Shown: positions 54,660 through 64,000 of the stretch, piece by piece | Layout: every line of letters begins with the position of its first letter | Position numbering within the stretch: position 1 is the first letter of the stretch | Assembly: GCA_019279435.1 (NCBI GenBank) | Contig: JAAALK010000289.1 | Span: 34,291,067 to 34,355,066, forward strand | Direction: 5' to 3' | DNA from: Zizania palustris | Taxonomy: Eukaryota; Streptophyta; Magnoliopsida; Poales; Poaceae | Length of the DNA: 64,000 bases | Notes under the pieces: model-generated | The model's input: only the letters and a program-made list of their open reading frames with translations | What the model was told of the DNA's origin: nothing | Database searches by the model: none | Position numbers and translations under genes: made by a program

Positions 54660-54859
54660 TGTTATGTGCAGATTAGTAGATTAGATTGAATTAGTTAAGA
54701 TAAGATTAGTTAGTTAAGATTATTTCTGTTTTAAAGATAGAGATAAGGTTAGCAGATTAGATTGTATTAGGCTTATAAATACCCCTTAAGGGCTATGGAA
54801 TAAACTAAGCAGAAGGAATTAATCAATTCCTCCTCTGCTCCTCCGCTCTCTACTAGCAT
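54660..54859 (+). repeat. Probable copia-type LTR fragment
   Basis: It begins TGTTATGTGCAGATTAG directly after a polypurine tract, has a TATA box CTTATAAATACCCC at about 54772, and possibly ends CTACTAGCA. Short length and AT-rich U3 suit a Ty1/copia LTR. No duplication or partner LTR is in the window. Confidence 0.5.
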
Positions 54860-55369
54860 GTTATTAAGAACCCAAAGACTCGGAGGGCCCAAAGTTTGTT
54901 TGAAATACCTTGTGTCCATCGTGTCGTCATCAATGGAACACTTGCCATTTGTTGTGATATCTTGAACTGTTAGAAGTTTTGACTTGATTTCTTGTAACTA
55001 TATTTGAATTTGAAATGCTATAGACCAACAGTTATGCTTGTAATAATTTTAGTTAGATGGGATGAAATTAATTATCTGTTGTATTCTGCTGCTATTGTTG
55101 TTGTACTGTATTCTGCTAGAATACAATAATTTGTTATCGTGGTGAACACCAATATAATATATAGCTACTATTGTTGTAATCTTCTAGAATGTACAGAAAA
55201 ATTCAAAAAAAAAGTCCTAGTATGCAATTGTATCTTAGTTTTTCTCTCTCCCATTACTTGTGTTTCATACGCAAGTGTGTTAACTACTAAGGGCCTTGCA
55301 TGTGTTCTGAATTGGTCTGCTAGCTGTCGTGCTGCACGACTGGATAAAACTAAAAGACAAAAAAGCTTA
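54860..55369. other. Unassigned interval
   Basis: Moderately AT-rich. I find no supported gene or repeat boundary here, only short open frames without domains. Confidence 0.5.
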
Positions 55370-55639
55370 ACTTTTGTCGGCCATAATCAGCCGATAGAAG
55401 TTATCAGCAGTTAACTTCTGTCGGTAGCCCATGGAAGTTAAGTTTTTTCACTGACGTGGCTAAAAGGCCCGATAATTTCCGTCGGCTAGGTTTGGACGAT
55501 GGAAGTTAGCTAACTTCCGTCAAAACGCTTTCGTCGGCCAAATACCGACAGAAGTTAGAGTTTTGCCGATGGAAATTAGCTTCTTCCGTCGGTATTGGCT
55601 TAACTTCCGTCAAGAGAAGTTACTTGTTTTCTTGTAGTG
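55370..55639. mobile_element. 3' end of a second CACTA family
   Basis: Subterminal units AACTTCCGTCGG/CCGACAGAAGTTA recur about nine times in both orientations, ending TTGTTTTCTTGTAGTG at 55639. This terminus is of CACTA type, but the repeat unit differs entirely from the TTTGCCGAGTG family at 17.9-28.0 kb. The left end was not found. Confidence 0.7.
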
Positions 55640-55804
55640 GGGATGAGTGTATTTAGTATCTACGTAGAATATTCTCTTAGGATGAGTGATTCTATCCGTC
55701 TTGTCCATGAACCAAATAGATGTGAAAATTGAATAGAATGATCACATTCGGCCCCATCCAACTAAACAAATATCACTTAAGATCATGAGGTTAAGTACGG
55801 GAGA
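55640..55804. other. Short interval before the block C gag fragment
   Basis: Contains TCTTAGGATGAGTGATT-type words reminiscent of the LTR fragments at 17.4 and 62.7 kb. Too short to assign. Confidence 0.3.
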
Positions 55805-56945
55805 TTGAGAAAGCATAAGCATGGTCATATCACAGCCGGTGATGTACTCATCAGTGTGAGGGAACTTGATCCTGAGGGTGTCGTCGGACGTGAAAATGAT
55901 GCGCACATGTGACCACTCTGGCATGGTTGATGCCAAGGCCGAAGTCTTGGTGTGCCCCACCTTGCGCACGTAATCTCGGCGCTGGTGCTTCGACATGCTT
56001 CCCATGGAACCACCTTTGGTTATGGGCAGTACCACACACTTCTGAAGGTCTAGTCATTTTAAAGCTTCGGTGGCGATATCAAGTTTACCATCAGGATCCG
56101 TGGAGGTGCTTCGTTTGCTTCGCACTGCTCGACGACCTGAACCGGCTCAGTGCAGGCGGTATGTGGTGCTCGGTCGATAATCCCTTGTCTGCTACTCCGC
56201 TCAAGATATTCGCCCCTTAAGGCCAGAGTGGATTTATAAGAGTCAGTGTTATGACTCCGATCCTCCCCATGGACATTATAGAAGAAGTTCTGGCTCTGTC
56301 TGGAGGGTCCTATAGGGGCTTCGATCCACCTCCGTAGCTTTCACCCTGGTTTTGTTAGTACTTCTGAACCCTTGCTATGAAAATGGTAAGTACTTCTGAG
56401 TGGAAGTGGCTTTAGACTCCGCCTCGAGTGTGTTGGTCGCTACTCCATTGGGGCTGGCCTAGGGGGCTTGGGGCCTTGGCTTTAGGGAACCAAATCTGGG
56501 CGATGGTCGTGGTTCTTTAGAGGTGACCTTCTTCTGACATGGCATACTCTTCAAAGTACGTCATGAGTTGTGCCACGTGGAAAGCCCCATGATTTGGGAC
56601 TTCATGTGGGAAAAGCATTGTGATATTGTCGAAGTGTCTCCCTAGTTGTTGCTTGACATGGAAAAGGCTTTTGGTGGACATTAGGGCAACGAAGGTCCCT
56701 TGGAAGTTATTGGTGAACTTATTTCTCAAGTGCTCCCATGACTTCACGGAGCCTGGCTTTAGCAACCAGAACCATCGAATTGCAATTCATTCGAGGGCAA
56801 AGGGGAAACACTTCGCCATCATGTCTCGTTCTCCTCCGCTAGCCTCTATTGTGAAACCATAATAGCGGGAAAAATCTCCAGGGTCTTTGTCTCTAGAATA
56901 GTTTGGAAGCTTCGCCACTCGAAAATTCGAGTGGAAGTGCACCCT
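55805..56945 (-). pseudogene. Ty3/gypsy gag-protease region fragment, copy in block C
   Basis: On the minus strand, the gag piece (LKPGSVKSWEHLRNKF, FHVKQQLGRHFDNITM) is followed by a region with SKHQRRDYVRKVGHTKTSA and DDTLRIKFPHTDEY, known in grass gypsy polyproteins just before protease. It is closest to 35286-36288, and both end at the same ACCCT where an LTR inserted. Broken frames. Confidence 0.75.
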
Positions 56946-57355
56946 TGTAGGACCGAGAGTAGCGACCAGAGGGGGTGAATGGGTGCCTCAATAATTCTTT
57001 CTAATCAATGGTCTTCTCCCAACACCCAACGCACCTCAAGAGTTAACCAAAAAACTCAGACCAAAAACACAGATGGAAATAGCGTTGTCACTCTCCTGTC
57101 AAATATGATGTGATGCGACAGTTCGAGAGATCATAAGCACTAAAAATAATCACAGATAAAATAAACACACATACATCAATAAAGCATTTATAGTGCAATC
57201 TGAAAAATTAATTGCTTGCGGTAATTTAATCTACCACAAAATATTCAGAAATTAAATCTGATGTACGAAGATCGAGGAAGAAATGTTGTGCTACTGTATA
57301 TGAAGTCTGCTTCTACCATCCTGTCTTCTGGAACAGCACCTGCTCGAGGCTTCAC
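56946..57355 (-). repeat. Truncated solo LTR, block C copy
   Basis: Starts TGTAGGACCGAGAGTAG at the same target site as 36289-37733 and follows it, with an internal loss near 57150, to GCTCGAGGCTTC. There the sequence switches to an ATTCGGAT-type repeat. This junction marks a rearrangement between blocks. Confidence 0.8.
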
Positions 57356-58723
57356 ATCTCCTGGCTTCTAGGGATGGATTCGGATTAGATATGCATGGAA
57401 ACGAATCCAAGTAGCATTATTTACCACATTTTATTTCAAATACGAATACAGATTCAGATGTTTTCGGATACAAATACAAAACGGATATTTCGAATACAAA
57501 TACATATTCGGATGTTTACTCGTTTTTAACTCGAAATGTTCATCGTTTCACAAAATATCCAAAAGTTCAAAGTGTCCAATATCATGACAAGTCTCGTATA
57601 GACTTTATTTGACTTTTTAGAATTAAAAAAACCTTAATCTCCACATTACCGACGGAGTGTCGTAACATAGATTTTTTAGACTTTATTTGATTTTAGTGCA
57701 TCATTTTAGGTACTTGTAGTTCAAATTTTACATATTCCAATTTAAATCCTAAAAACACAATTAATGAATTAAAAATAGAAAATGGATATATAAAAATACA
57801 AAAGTTTATATGGAATGAGATATGTTGTATTTTGATTATAAAAAATTTTCAACTTCAAATAAACATTTAACCATCAATTTACTTTAAACCATAACCTATT
57901 ACTTCTCAAAACTTTAATTCATCTAAAGAGAATTTCAGGTTTCTTAACATCCTATACGATAAATTTCTTGAAACATTTTCATAATTTTATCATAGTATCT
58001 ACGTATAATATTATAACACCATGACAAGTCTCATATTTTTCAGACATTATTTGATTTTTTCTATAATTTAAAAACTCTTAAGCTCCACATTACCGATGAA
58101 GTTTTGTAACATAATTTTTTAACATTTCTTTAAATTTAATAGATAAGAACTAAAAATATACACAAAATAGTGAATATGATTTTTCTATAAATTTTAGTAC
58201 ATTATTTTAGGTACTTGCAGTTCAAATTTCACATATTTCAATTTAAATCCTAGAAACACAATTAATGAATTAAAAATAGCAAATGGATCTAGAAAAATAC
58301 AAACAATTTATATGGAATGAAATATGTTATATTTTGATTATAAAAAATTCAAGTTCAAACAAACATTTAACAATCAATTTATTTTAAACCATACATTATT
58401 AATATTCACTAACTTAACTTATTTTCCCGTCATTTTATTTCTTTTCAACCCGTCAGCCTTAAAGTATTTAATTTCCTTGTCTGTTATTTTCAACCGGTTA
58501 GACATATACTCGTCAAGTTAGTAACTGAAAAACCGTAGAAAAAAGCTTTAAGTGACGTCGATAAAAATATTTGTTTTCTAAGTCGGTCTTAAAAGGAATA
58601 ACCACTTCCTGCATGTGTGGAGGATGTTCCTTAATTACCGCATCACACACGTGTGGTTATATATATATGGCATTATAGCCTCATAACTTTTATATCTCCA
58701 ACAAGCACCAAGCTAGTTCGGCC
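57356..58723. other. AT-rich interval: palindromic ATTCGGAT repeats, reversed CACTA spacer, kinase promoter
   Basis: 57370-57540 has short palindromic words like those at 29.5-29.7 kb. 57600-58400 matches 28690-29400 (CACTA spacer, reversed). 58420-58580 is the second half of the R block. 58577-58690 is the kinase promoter block with a TATA box at about 58658-58668. No other gene. Confidence 0.65.
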
Positions 58724-59689
58724 ATGGCTACTAGCGACGTCCTCGGCCGCTTCGACAGGCTCGACGCGATCGGATCAGGAAGCTTCGGCCTCGTCTATCG
58801 TGCGCGGGACCGCCGCTCTGGCGAGATCGTCGCCATGAAGTACATCCTCTCGTACCGCAACAGTTCCGACGACGTTGTCGACCCATCCGACTTCGATCGT
58901 GAGGTCACCGCTCTTGAGGCGTGCAGCGGCCACCGGAGCATCGTGCAGCTGCACGCCCACGGTCGCTGCAAATACTTCGGCGAGGATGTCCTCGTCATGG
59001 AGTTCGTGGGGCCGACGCTGCGGCAGGTTATGAGGCGCGAGCGCCGCGGGAGGAGTCTTCGGTCGGAGCTCGAGGTGCGCCTCCTCATGCGTCAGCTCCT
59101 CGCTGGCGCCCGGTGGATGCACCGGCGCGGGTTCATGCACCGGGACCTCAAGCCAGAGAATATTCTCATGGACGCCCGCGGAAACCTCAAGATCTGCGAT
59201 CTCGGCCTTGCGCACAGCACCGCCGAGCCGCCGCCGTACGCCAGCAATGTCGGGACGCTCCATTATCGGGCTCCGGAGGTCCTTCTCGGGTCAACGGACT
59301 ACAACGAGCTCATCGACTCGTGGGCGCTCGGCTGCATTATGGCTGAGCTCCTCTCCGGCAAGAATCCTTTCAATGGTACCACGAACGTGGATCAACTTAC
59401 CGGGATCATTGGCATTCTTGGTGCCAATGACATCAAGGAGTGGATCGGCTACAATGGGCAGTGGCTGCCGACAGGCTGTCCTGGGCCGGAGAGCTTTCTT
59501 CGCTGTCTGTTCCCCTGTCCGGCGGAGGCCGAGATCACCTACCGGACACCGCTATCGGAGGCTGGCTTCGAGGTGTTGAGCGGCCTTTTGAGATGCAACC
59601 CAGAGAAGAGATTATCGCCGGCGCAAGCTCTCCGGCACCGCTGGTTCAAGGTGTCCGACAGTGCTAGCCTACGACATCGCCGACGATAG
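58724..59689 (+). CDS. CDK-like serine/threonine protein kinase, copy C (single exon)
   Basis: 321 residues, with the glycine loop (17-22), Lys39, Glu60, HRDLKPEN with Asp141, DLG 159-161, Thr178 and RAPE all intact. It differs from copy A only at 227 (Gly for Glu), 230 (Gly for Asp), 256 (Glu for Gly) and 270 (Glu for Asp). The nucleotide sequence upstream to about 58580 and downstream to about 59950 also matches copy A. All four changes are in the C-lobe helical region after DSWALGC, away from the active site. The same family assignment and caveats apply as for copy A. A partial kinase follows about 0.6 kb downstream in the same orientation. Confidence 0.88.
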   Translation: MATSDVLGRFDRLDAIGSGSFGLVYRARDRRSGEIVAMKYILSYRNSSDDVVDPSDFDREVTALEACSGHRSIVQLHAHGRCKYFGEDVLVMEFVGPTLRQVMRRERRGRSLRSELEVRLLMRQLLAGARWMHRRGFMHRDLKPENILMDARGNLKICDLGLAHSTAEPPPYASNVGTLHYRAPEVLLGSTDYNELIDSWALGCIMAELLSGKNPFNGTTNVDQLTGIIGILGANDIKEWIGYNGQWLPTGCPGPESFLRCLFPCPAEAEITYRTPLSEAGFEVLSGLLRCNPEKRLSPAQALRHRWFKVSDSASLRHRRR

Positions 59690-60304
59690 AACTGTAGAGA
59701 CATTTATGAAAATCAAGTTTTAACTAGATTTTATATTAAGAAATATGATCATGTGTAATTAAAGTGATGCTGATGTTAACTATCAAATTTAACATGTGTC
59801 GTTCATTTGATTCTAAACAAACAAATTAACCGCATTGCACTCCAAACAATATTTATTATCCTATTTAAAAATTTCACATTTTTTATTTCAGTTTTCTATT
59901 TTTCATTAATTAAATATGTTTCTAGAATTTAAATTGAAATAGGTAAAATTTGAACTACAAACGCCTAAAATAATGAACCAAAATTTTTAGAAAAATCGTA
60001 TTCACTTTTATTAGTTTATATTGAGTTCTTATCCTCTAAATTATACGGAATTTTGAAAAATCTAGGTTATGAGTCATGACACTCGGTCAGCAACATAGTG
60101 TTTAATAGTTTTTTATTCTATAAAAATCAAATGACACGGTTTCGACGTGTGGTTATATATATCCGCATTGCAAACAACATATATTATCCGCATTTGATTC
60201 TAAACAAACAAATTATCCGCATTGCACTCCAAACAATATATATTATCCTATTTAAAAATTTCACATTTTTTATTTCAGTTTTCTTTTTTTCATTAATTAA
60301 ATAT
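59690..60304. other. Kinase C 3' flank, CACTA-like spacer, displaced promoter piece
   Basis: Matches 39589-40166. At 60131-60160, GACACGGTTTCGACGTGTGG and TTATATATAT repeat the kinase promoter motif, directly upstream of the partial kinase. Confidence 0.65.
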
Positions 60305-60631
60305 TATCCTTTCAACGGTACCACGAACATGGATCAACTTACCGAGATCATCGACGTTCTTGGTCCCAATAACATCAAGGAGTGGATCAGCTACAACGGG
60401 CAATGGCTGCCGAAAGGCTGTCGTGGGCCAAGGAGCTTTCTTCGCTGCCTGTTCCCCTGTCCGGTGGAGGCCGAGATCACCCACCGGACACCACTGTCGG
60501 AGGCTGGCTTCGAGGTGTTGAGTGGACTTTTGAGATGCAACCCGGAGAAGAGATTATCGCCGGCGCAACCTCTCCGGCACCGGTGGTTCAAGGTGTCCTG
60601 CAGTGCCAGCCTACGACATCACCGACGATAG
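60305..60631 (+). pseudogene. Partial kinase C2: C-lobe end only, uninterrupted
   Basis: It encodes PFNGTTNMDQLTEII to the natural C-terminus. An ATG at 60329 would give a 100-residue product equal to full-length residues about 222-321. It lacks the catalytic loop and everything before it. The frame stays open upstream into non-homologous sequence. It is the allele-like partner of B2, without element 2, and supplies the pre-insertion sequence CGGAGGCTGGCTTCGAGG. Confidence 0.85.
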
Positions 60632-60838
60632 ACTAGATTTTGTATTAAGAAATATGATCATGTGTAATTAAAGTGATGCTGATATTAATTATAAAATGTA
60701 CCGCGTGTCGTTGATTTGATGCTAAACAAACAAATTAACCTCATTGCACTCCAAACAATATCTATCTATCTATCTAGTACAAACAGGAGACTCATAGCGC
60801 CAAATGATGCTCCGCTGTTAATAATATAAAATAAAGAA
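60632..60838. other. Kinase 3' flank with (TCTA)n microsatellite
   Basis: Collinear with 52866-53072. Nothing coding. Confidence 0.7.
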
Positions 60839-62339
60839 GGAAGAAGTCTAAATTAAACTATCGCTGAAGTTTGAATAACCCTCTAAATTTTGTTTACCAT
60901 CTGAAAAATACCCATAGTGTTGAAAAATAGCTCAATCTATAACTTTGAAGGGTGGTTTTGTTGATATGACGAAACCGTGGGTGGTTTTGCTGACGTAGCA
61001 TTGGTGATGTGGCAGATCAATGAAAAAGTCTAAATTACACCTTCAAACTTTGCCTAAAATCTGAATAACCCCGGAAAAAATAAAAAATATTTAAAAATTG
61101 ACTTCTAATTTTTTTAATAATTCTGTTTTATTTTCCGAAAATCCAAAATAGTGTTGAAATCTTTAAAAAATCATAACTAATTCATTTTAACTCTAAATTG
61201 GACCATTCAAATTGCATAATTTTTTTGAAAATGTGATCTATATAATAAAAATAATTTCACATACAATATGATTAATCTTGAATATTGTTTGTAATTAATT
61301 AATTTGACGTAAAGTTTTTGAAGTCACCGAGGAGCCCATTTTCATCAGGGAAACTCTTGTTTTTATTTATGTTTGGCAAGTCAAGTCATCTAAGTTTATT
61401 CTTTGACTGAGACAATAATAAATATTTATTTTAGAATGTCACCGGGAAGAGGCTATAAAAAACTATGGTGCAAGTTTTTTATCAAACTAAAAAGTTAATT
61501 AACCAATGAGATACACTTACATGTACAATATAGGGTTCACGATCTTGGAATAATGGAAGAGAAGAAAGAAGATTCGGACTGGAAAATTAAAATTTTAAAA
61601 AGATTTTTTCTGATTTGGAACAATTTTTTAAACATGTAAGCGTATCTCATAAGTTAATTAACTTTATTTATTTTAGTAAAAACTAGCACCATAGTTTTTT
61701 ATTGCCCCTTCTCTGTGACATTATAAAATAAATGTTTACTATTGCCTCTATCAAAGAATAAACTTAGATGACTTGACTTACTACACATGAATAAAAACAG
61801 AAGTTTCTTTGATGAAAATGGGTTCATCAAGGACTTCGGAAACTACACGTCAAATCAATTAATTACAAACAGTATATAAGATTACTCATGTGGCGTGTGA
61901 AATTATTTTTATTATGTAGATCATATTTTCAAATAAATTATGCAATTATAATGGTCAAATTTAGAGTTAAAATGAATTAGATATGAATTTTTAAAGTTTT
62001 AGTATTATTTTGAATTTTTAGAAAATAGAACATAATTATTAAAAAATATATATGTTAATTTTCTAAATATTTTTTATTTGTTCGGGGAGTTATTCATACT
62101 TTAGGCAAACTTGGAGGTTGTAATTTAGTTTTTTTCATTGATCTGCCACGTCACTAGCGCCATGTCAACTGGCACATCAACAAAACTACCCACTATTTCG
62201 CCACATCAGCAAAACTACCGTTCAAAGTTGTAGGTTAAGTTATTTTTTCAATACCATGGATGTTTTTCAGACAGTAAAATTCTTTAGGGGGTTATTCAAA
62301 CTTCAGTTATACTTTAAGGGTGTAATTCAGACTTTTTCC
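60839..62339. mobile_element. Foldback / long-TIR DNA element, full length (1.5 kb)
   Basis: The left arm begins GGAAGAAGTCTAAATTA and the right arm ends TGTAATTCAGACTTTTTCC. The arms (about 60839-61560 and 61600-62339) are inverted copies over some 700 bases with moderate divergence, leaving a short centre. A second terminus-like motif (AAAAAGTCTAAATTACACC) lies about 190 bases inside each end, as if an element were nested in its own kind. No coding sequence. The class is probably a MULE-like or foldback non-autonomous element. The target duplication is unclear. Confidence 0.75.
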
Positions 62340-62500
62340 AAAAAACAATGAAAATCTCCATTAATGCATTTTACACATTAGAACAAAAGAATAAAATTGA
62401 TATCTTCTGATCGTAATTGATACCTTGCAAAAGTCAAGTTATTAAGAACTACAACAAATTGGTCAAAAACACTACACTTTAATTTGTTTAGAACCAAAAC
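62340..62500. other. Unassigned short interval
   Basis: AT-rich sequence between the foldback element and a CACTA-like terminus. Nothing recognised. Confidence 0.4.
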
Positions 62501-62590
62501 TACTACCGGAAAACACAAAATCTTTGAGTATAAAAAACTTTATCGAGTACATTATTTTGAGCACTCGACAAAAATTGGTTTACCGAGTCG
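62501..62590 (+). mobile_element. Decayed CACTA 5' terminus
   Basis: TACTACCGGAAAACACAAAATC mirrors the CACTACCGGAAAG start at 17886, with the first base changed. It is followed by decayed GAGTAC/GAGCACTCGAC pairs. It stops abruptly at CCGAGTCGG, where LTR-type sequence begins. Confidence 0.6.
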
Positions 62591-63311
62591 GTGGCGTAAA
62601 ATATTATGCCTACAACTTCGAATAGCTTCAAAGGATTAACTCAGAGATAAATCTAAGTTTGCATAGGTTCAGGCCTCCGAAAGGGATAATAACCTTACGT
62701 CCAGTTCAATGTATATTCTTAGGATGAGTTGTTGGATCCCTATTAGAGTAGAAAGGGCAGGTATTTATAGACTAAGATACAACATGAAAGTACAATTTCA
62801 TCCACTAGTTACAACCGTCATTGTAGATTTTGTGCACAAGACTCCGTATGGGAAGAATAGTGAAACCAAGTGTGAACACAACTAAAAAGCAAATGTCTTG
62901 TCGTATATTGTGGTGTGTCTTTGGGGTGAAGACCCTTCGAAGCCAGGGAAGTCCTTTAGGATCCTTTGGCTATCGCAGGGGATTCGGGACGCCTTCGCAA
63001 TGTACTTTGGAGCTTGGGTAAGAAGGCTTTGTATCTCATGCTTCGAGATACCCTCTGAAATAGTTCGTTTAATTGTAACGTGATGGGATTATTTTCCCCC
63101 AACAATAGCCCATCGCATATGTCTCTTCTAAGCTCCTGTTATCGAGAAAAGGCAATATATGCAAGCCTTGGTTTGCTTTCCTCGATCGCTATGCTCCAGT
63201 AGGTCACTCGAATGTCGTGGACAGAAGTAGTCGTTGCTTAAGTAACTGAACACATGCCTCAAGTCTTCAAGTGCACACCTTAAGCAACCAAACACCACTT
63301 CGATGGTGCGG
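62591..63311 (-). other. Gypsy LTR/leader fragment (relative of 17.3-17.6 kb)
   Basis: Positions 62591-62935 align with 17285-17630, including the minus-strand TATA CTATAAATA near 62775. Beyond that, 62935-63311 has no match in the window. No coding region. Confidence 0.5.
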
Positions 63312-64000
63312 TGTAACACCTCAAATTTCCAGAAGGTAAAAATATAATTTTAGTATACTTTTCTGAAAAAAGAATTATTTTTGAATTTTCTATAAAGCTG
63401 AAAATGTCCAAATAAAAAGAAATATAGAGAAACAATCCAAACTAGGCACTGAGAAAATTATGTTATGATCCTAAGACCAAGACCTATTTTTGAGAATTTT
63501 TACAAATTTTTATCACCTTTGTAAGCAGCCCTAATATTTTAAATCAATTTCAACAATTATTTTTATTCACAAATACAATTTAAACAGTACTGGGCCAAAC
63601 TCCCCCTTTCTCCCTCCTCAGGCCGGCCCAGCCCGCTCCACCCCAGGCCCCCTCACTGTCTGGTGGGCCCCGCTCGTCAGCGTTTCCCCCTCTCTCTCTC
63701 TCCGCGCGCGCCCGAGTCCCTGACCCCACCTACTAGCGCCAATCTTCCCGCCCGAGCCCGACCCCACCCGTCAGCCCCGACCGTTGCCACGCATGCGCCC
63801 TCAAGCACCCGCAGACAGTGGTCCCTCACTATTAGCTTCGTCTTCCTCTTCGCACCGCGGCCCAAAAGTTTCTGGCCAAAACCCTAACCCGTTGAATCCG
63901 CCCCCGCCGTGCTCCTTTCCCTGAATTAACGCACACGTTGAAATCCCGTGGATCTCGTGACCATTTCCCCCAATAACCCATATTGACCCCTTTTAACTCC
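63312..64000 (+). repeat. Start of a third long chromovirus-type LTR (runs off the window)
   Basis: Begins TGTAACACCTCAAATTTCC and shares with element 2's LTR the stretch GAGAATTTTTACAAATTTTT, AACAGTA(A/C)TGGGC, GGCCGGCCCAGCCCG and the following C-rich promoter zone, at clearly lower identity. Its other end and any internal region lie beyond 64000. Confidence 0.75.

Noticed and set aside
54191..54689. 161- and 134-codon repetitive frames
   Set aside because: Produced by the 55 bp minisatellite in two frames at once, with no start context or domain.
1..64000. Search for tRNA, rRNA, snRNA genes and for any prokaryote-like or defence gene cluster
   Set aside because: None seen. The window is consistent with TE-dense plant chromatin throughout.

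Overview
The window is plant nuclear DNA, almost certainly from a grass (Poaceae) and probably a panicoid. Supporting signs are chromovirus-type Ty3/gypsy elements with very long LTRs, a CACTA transposon with the grass-typical TTTGCCGAGTG subterminal repeats, spliced transposase genes, GC-rich host-type coding sequence and AT-rich spacers. The species call is inference. I see no tRNA, rRNA, CRISPR or prokaryotic feature. Most of the 64 kb is transposable element (TE), nested several layers deep. The only intact non-TE genes are two nearly identical single-exon protein kinase genes; the Myb/SANT-like gene at the left edge is probably TE-borne.

Layout: 1-2515, 3' part of a probable PIF/Harbinger element with a two-exon Myb/SANT-like gene. 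2516-5585, old retroelement debris on the minus strand. 5591-16882, a complete but dead minus-strand Ty3/gypsy chromovirus (element 1; target-site duplication AATAT; one LTR carries an internal deletion of about 816 bp). 17886-28026, a complete CACTA element (duplication CTT) with two degraded genes, a TNP2-type transposase and a TNPA-type protein. 28.0-33.1 kb, kinase copy A inside CACTA-derived AT-rich sequence, ending at a CACTA 3' terminus. 33356-34452, a solo LTR. 35.3-38.9 kb, a gypsy gag fragment carrying another solo LTR and a segment rich in the near-palindrome CGGTCWGACCG. 38.9-54.1 kb, kinase copy B (lacks the N-lobe) plus a second partial kinase split by element 2 (40373-52739), a young and fully open plus-strand chromovirus. 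54.1-55.6 kb, a minisatellite, a copia-like LTR and the end of a second CACTA family. 55.8-62.5 kb, a duplicate of the B block with full kinase copy C, a partial kinase that is the empty site for element 2, and a 1.5 kb foldback element. 62.5-64.0 kb, more LTR debris and the start of a third long LTR.

How it fits together: a block containing [gypsy gag fragment + solo LTR + kinase + partial kinase + foldback element] exists twice (35.3-54.1 kb and 55.8-62.4 kb). A third kinase copy at 30 kb shares the promoter and gene with the 58.7 kb copy. Kinases A and C differ at only four residues, so the array is recent or homogenised. Element 2 landed in one copy after duplication, and its LTRs differ by only about 0.65% by eye.

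The most interesting signals are in the two chromoviruses. Both carry an extra coiled-coil ORF between the primer-binding site and gag. In both, a consensus splice donor in the LTR U5 and an acceptor touching the ATG of the extra ORF define an intron of about 1 kb (998 and 1002 nt). This predicts a spliced subgenomic RNA. The CACTA leader also carries a large imperfect hairpin just upstream of the transposase start.
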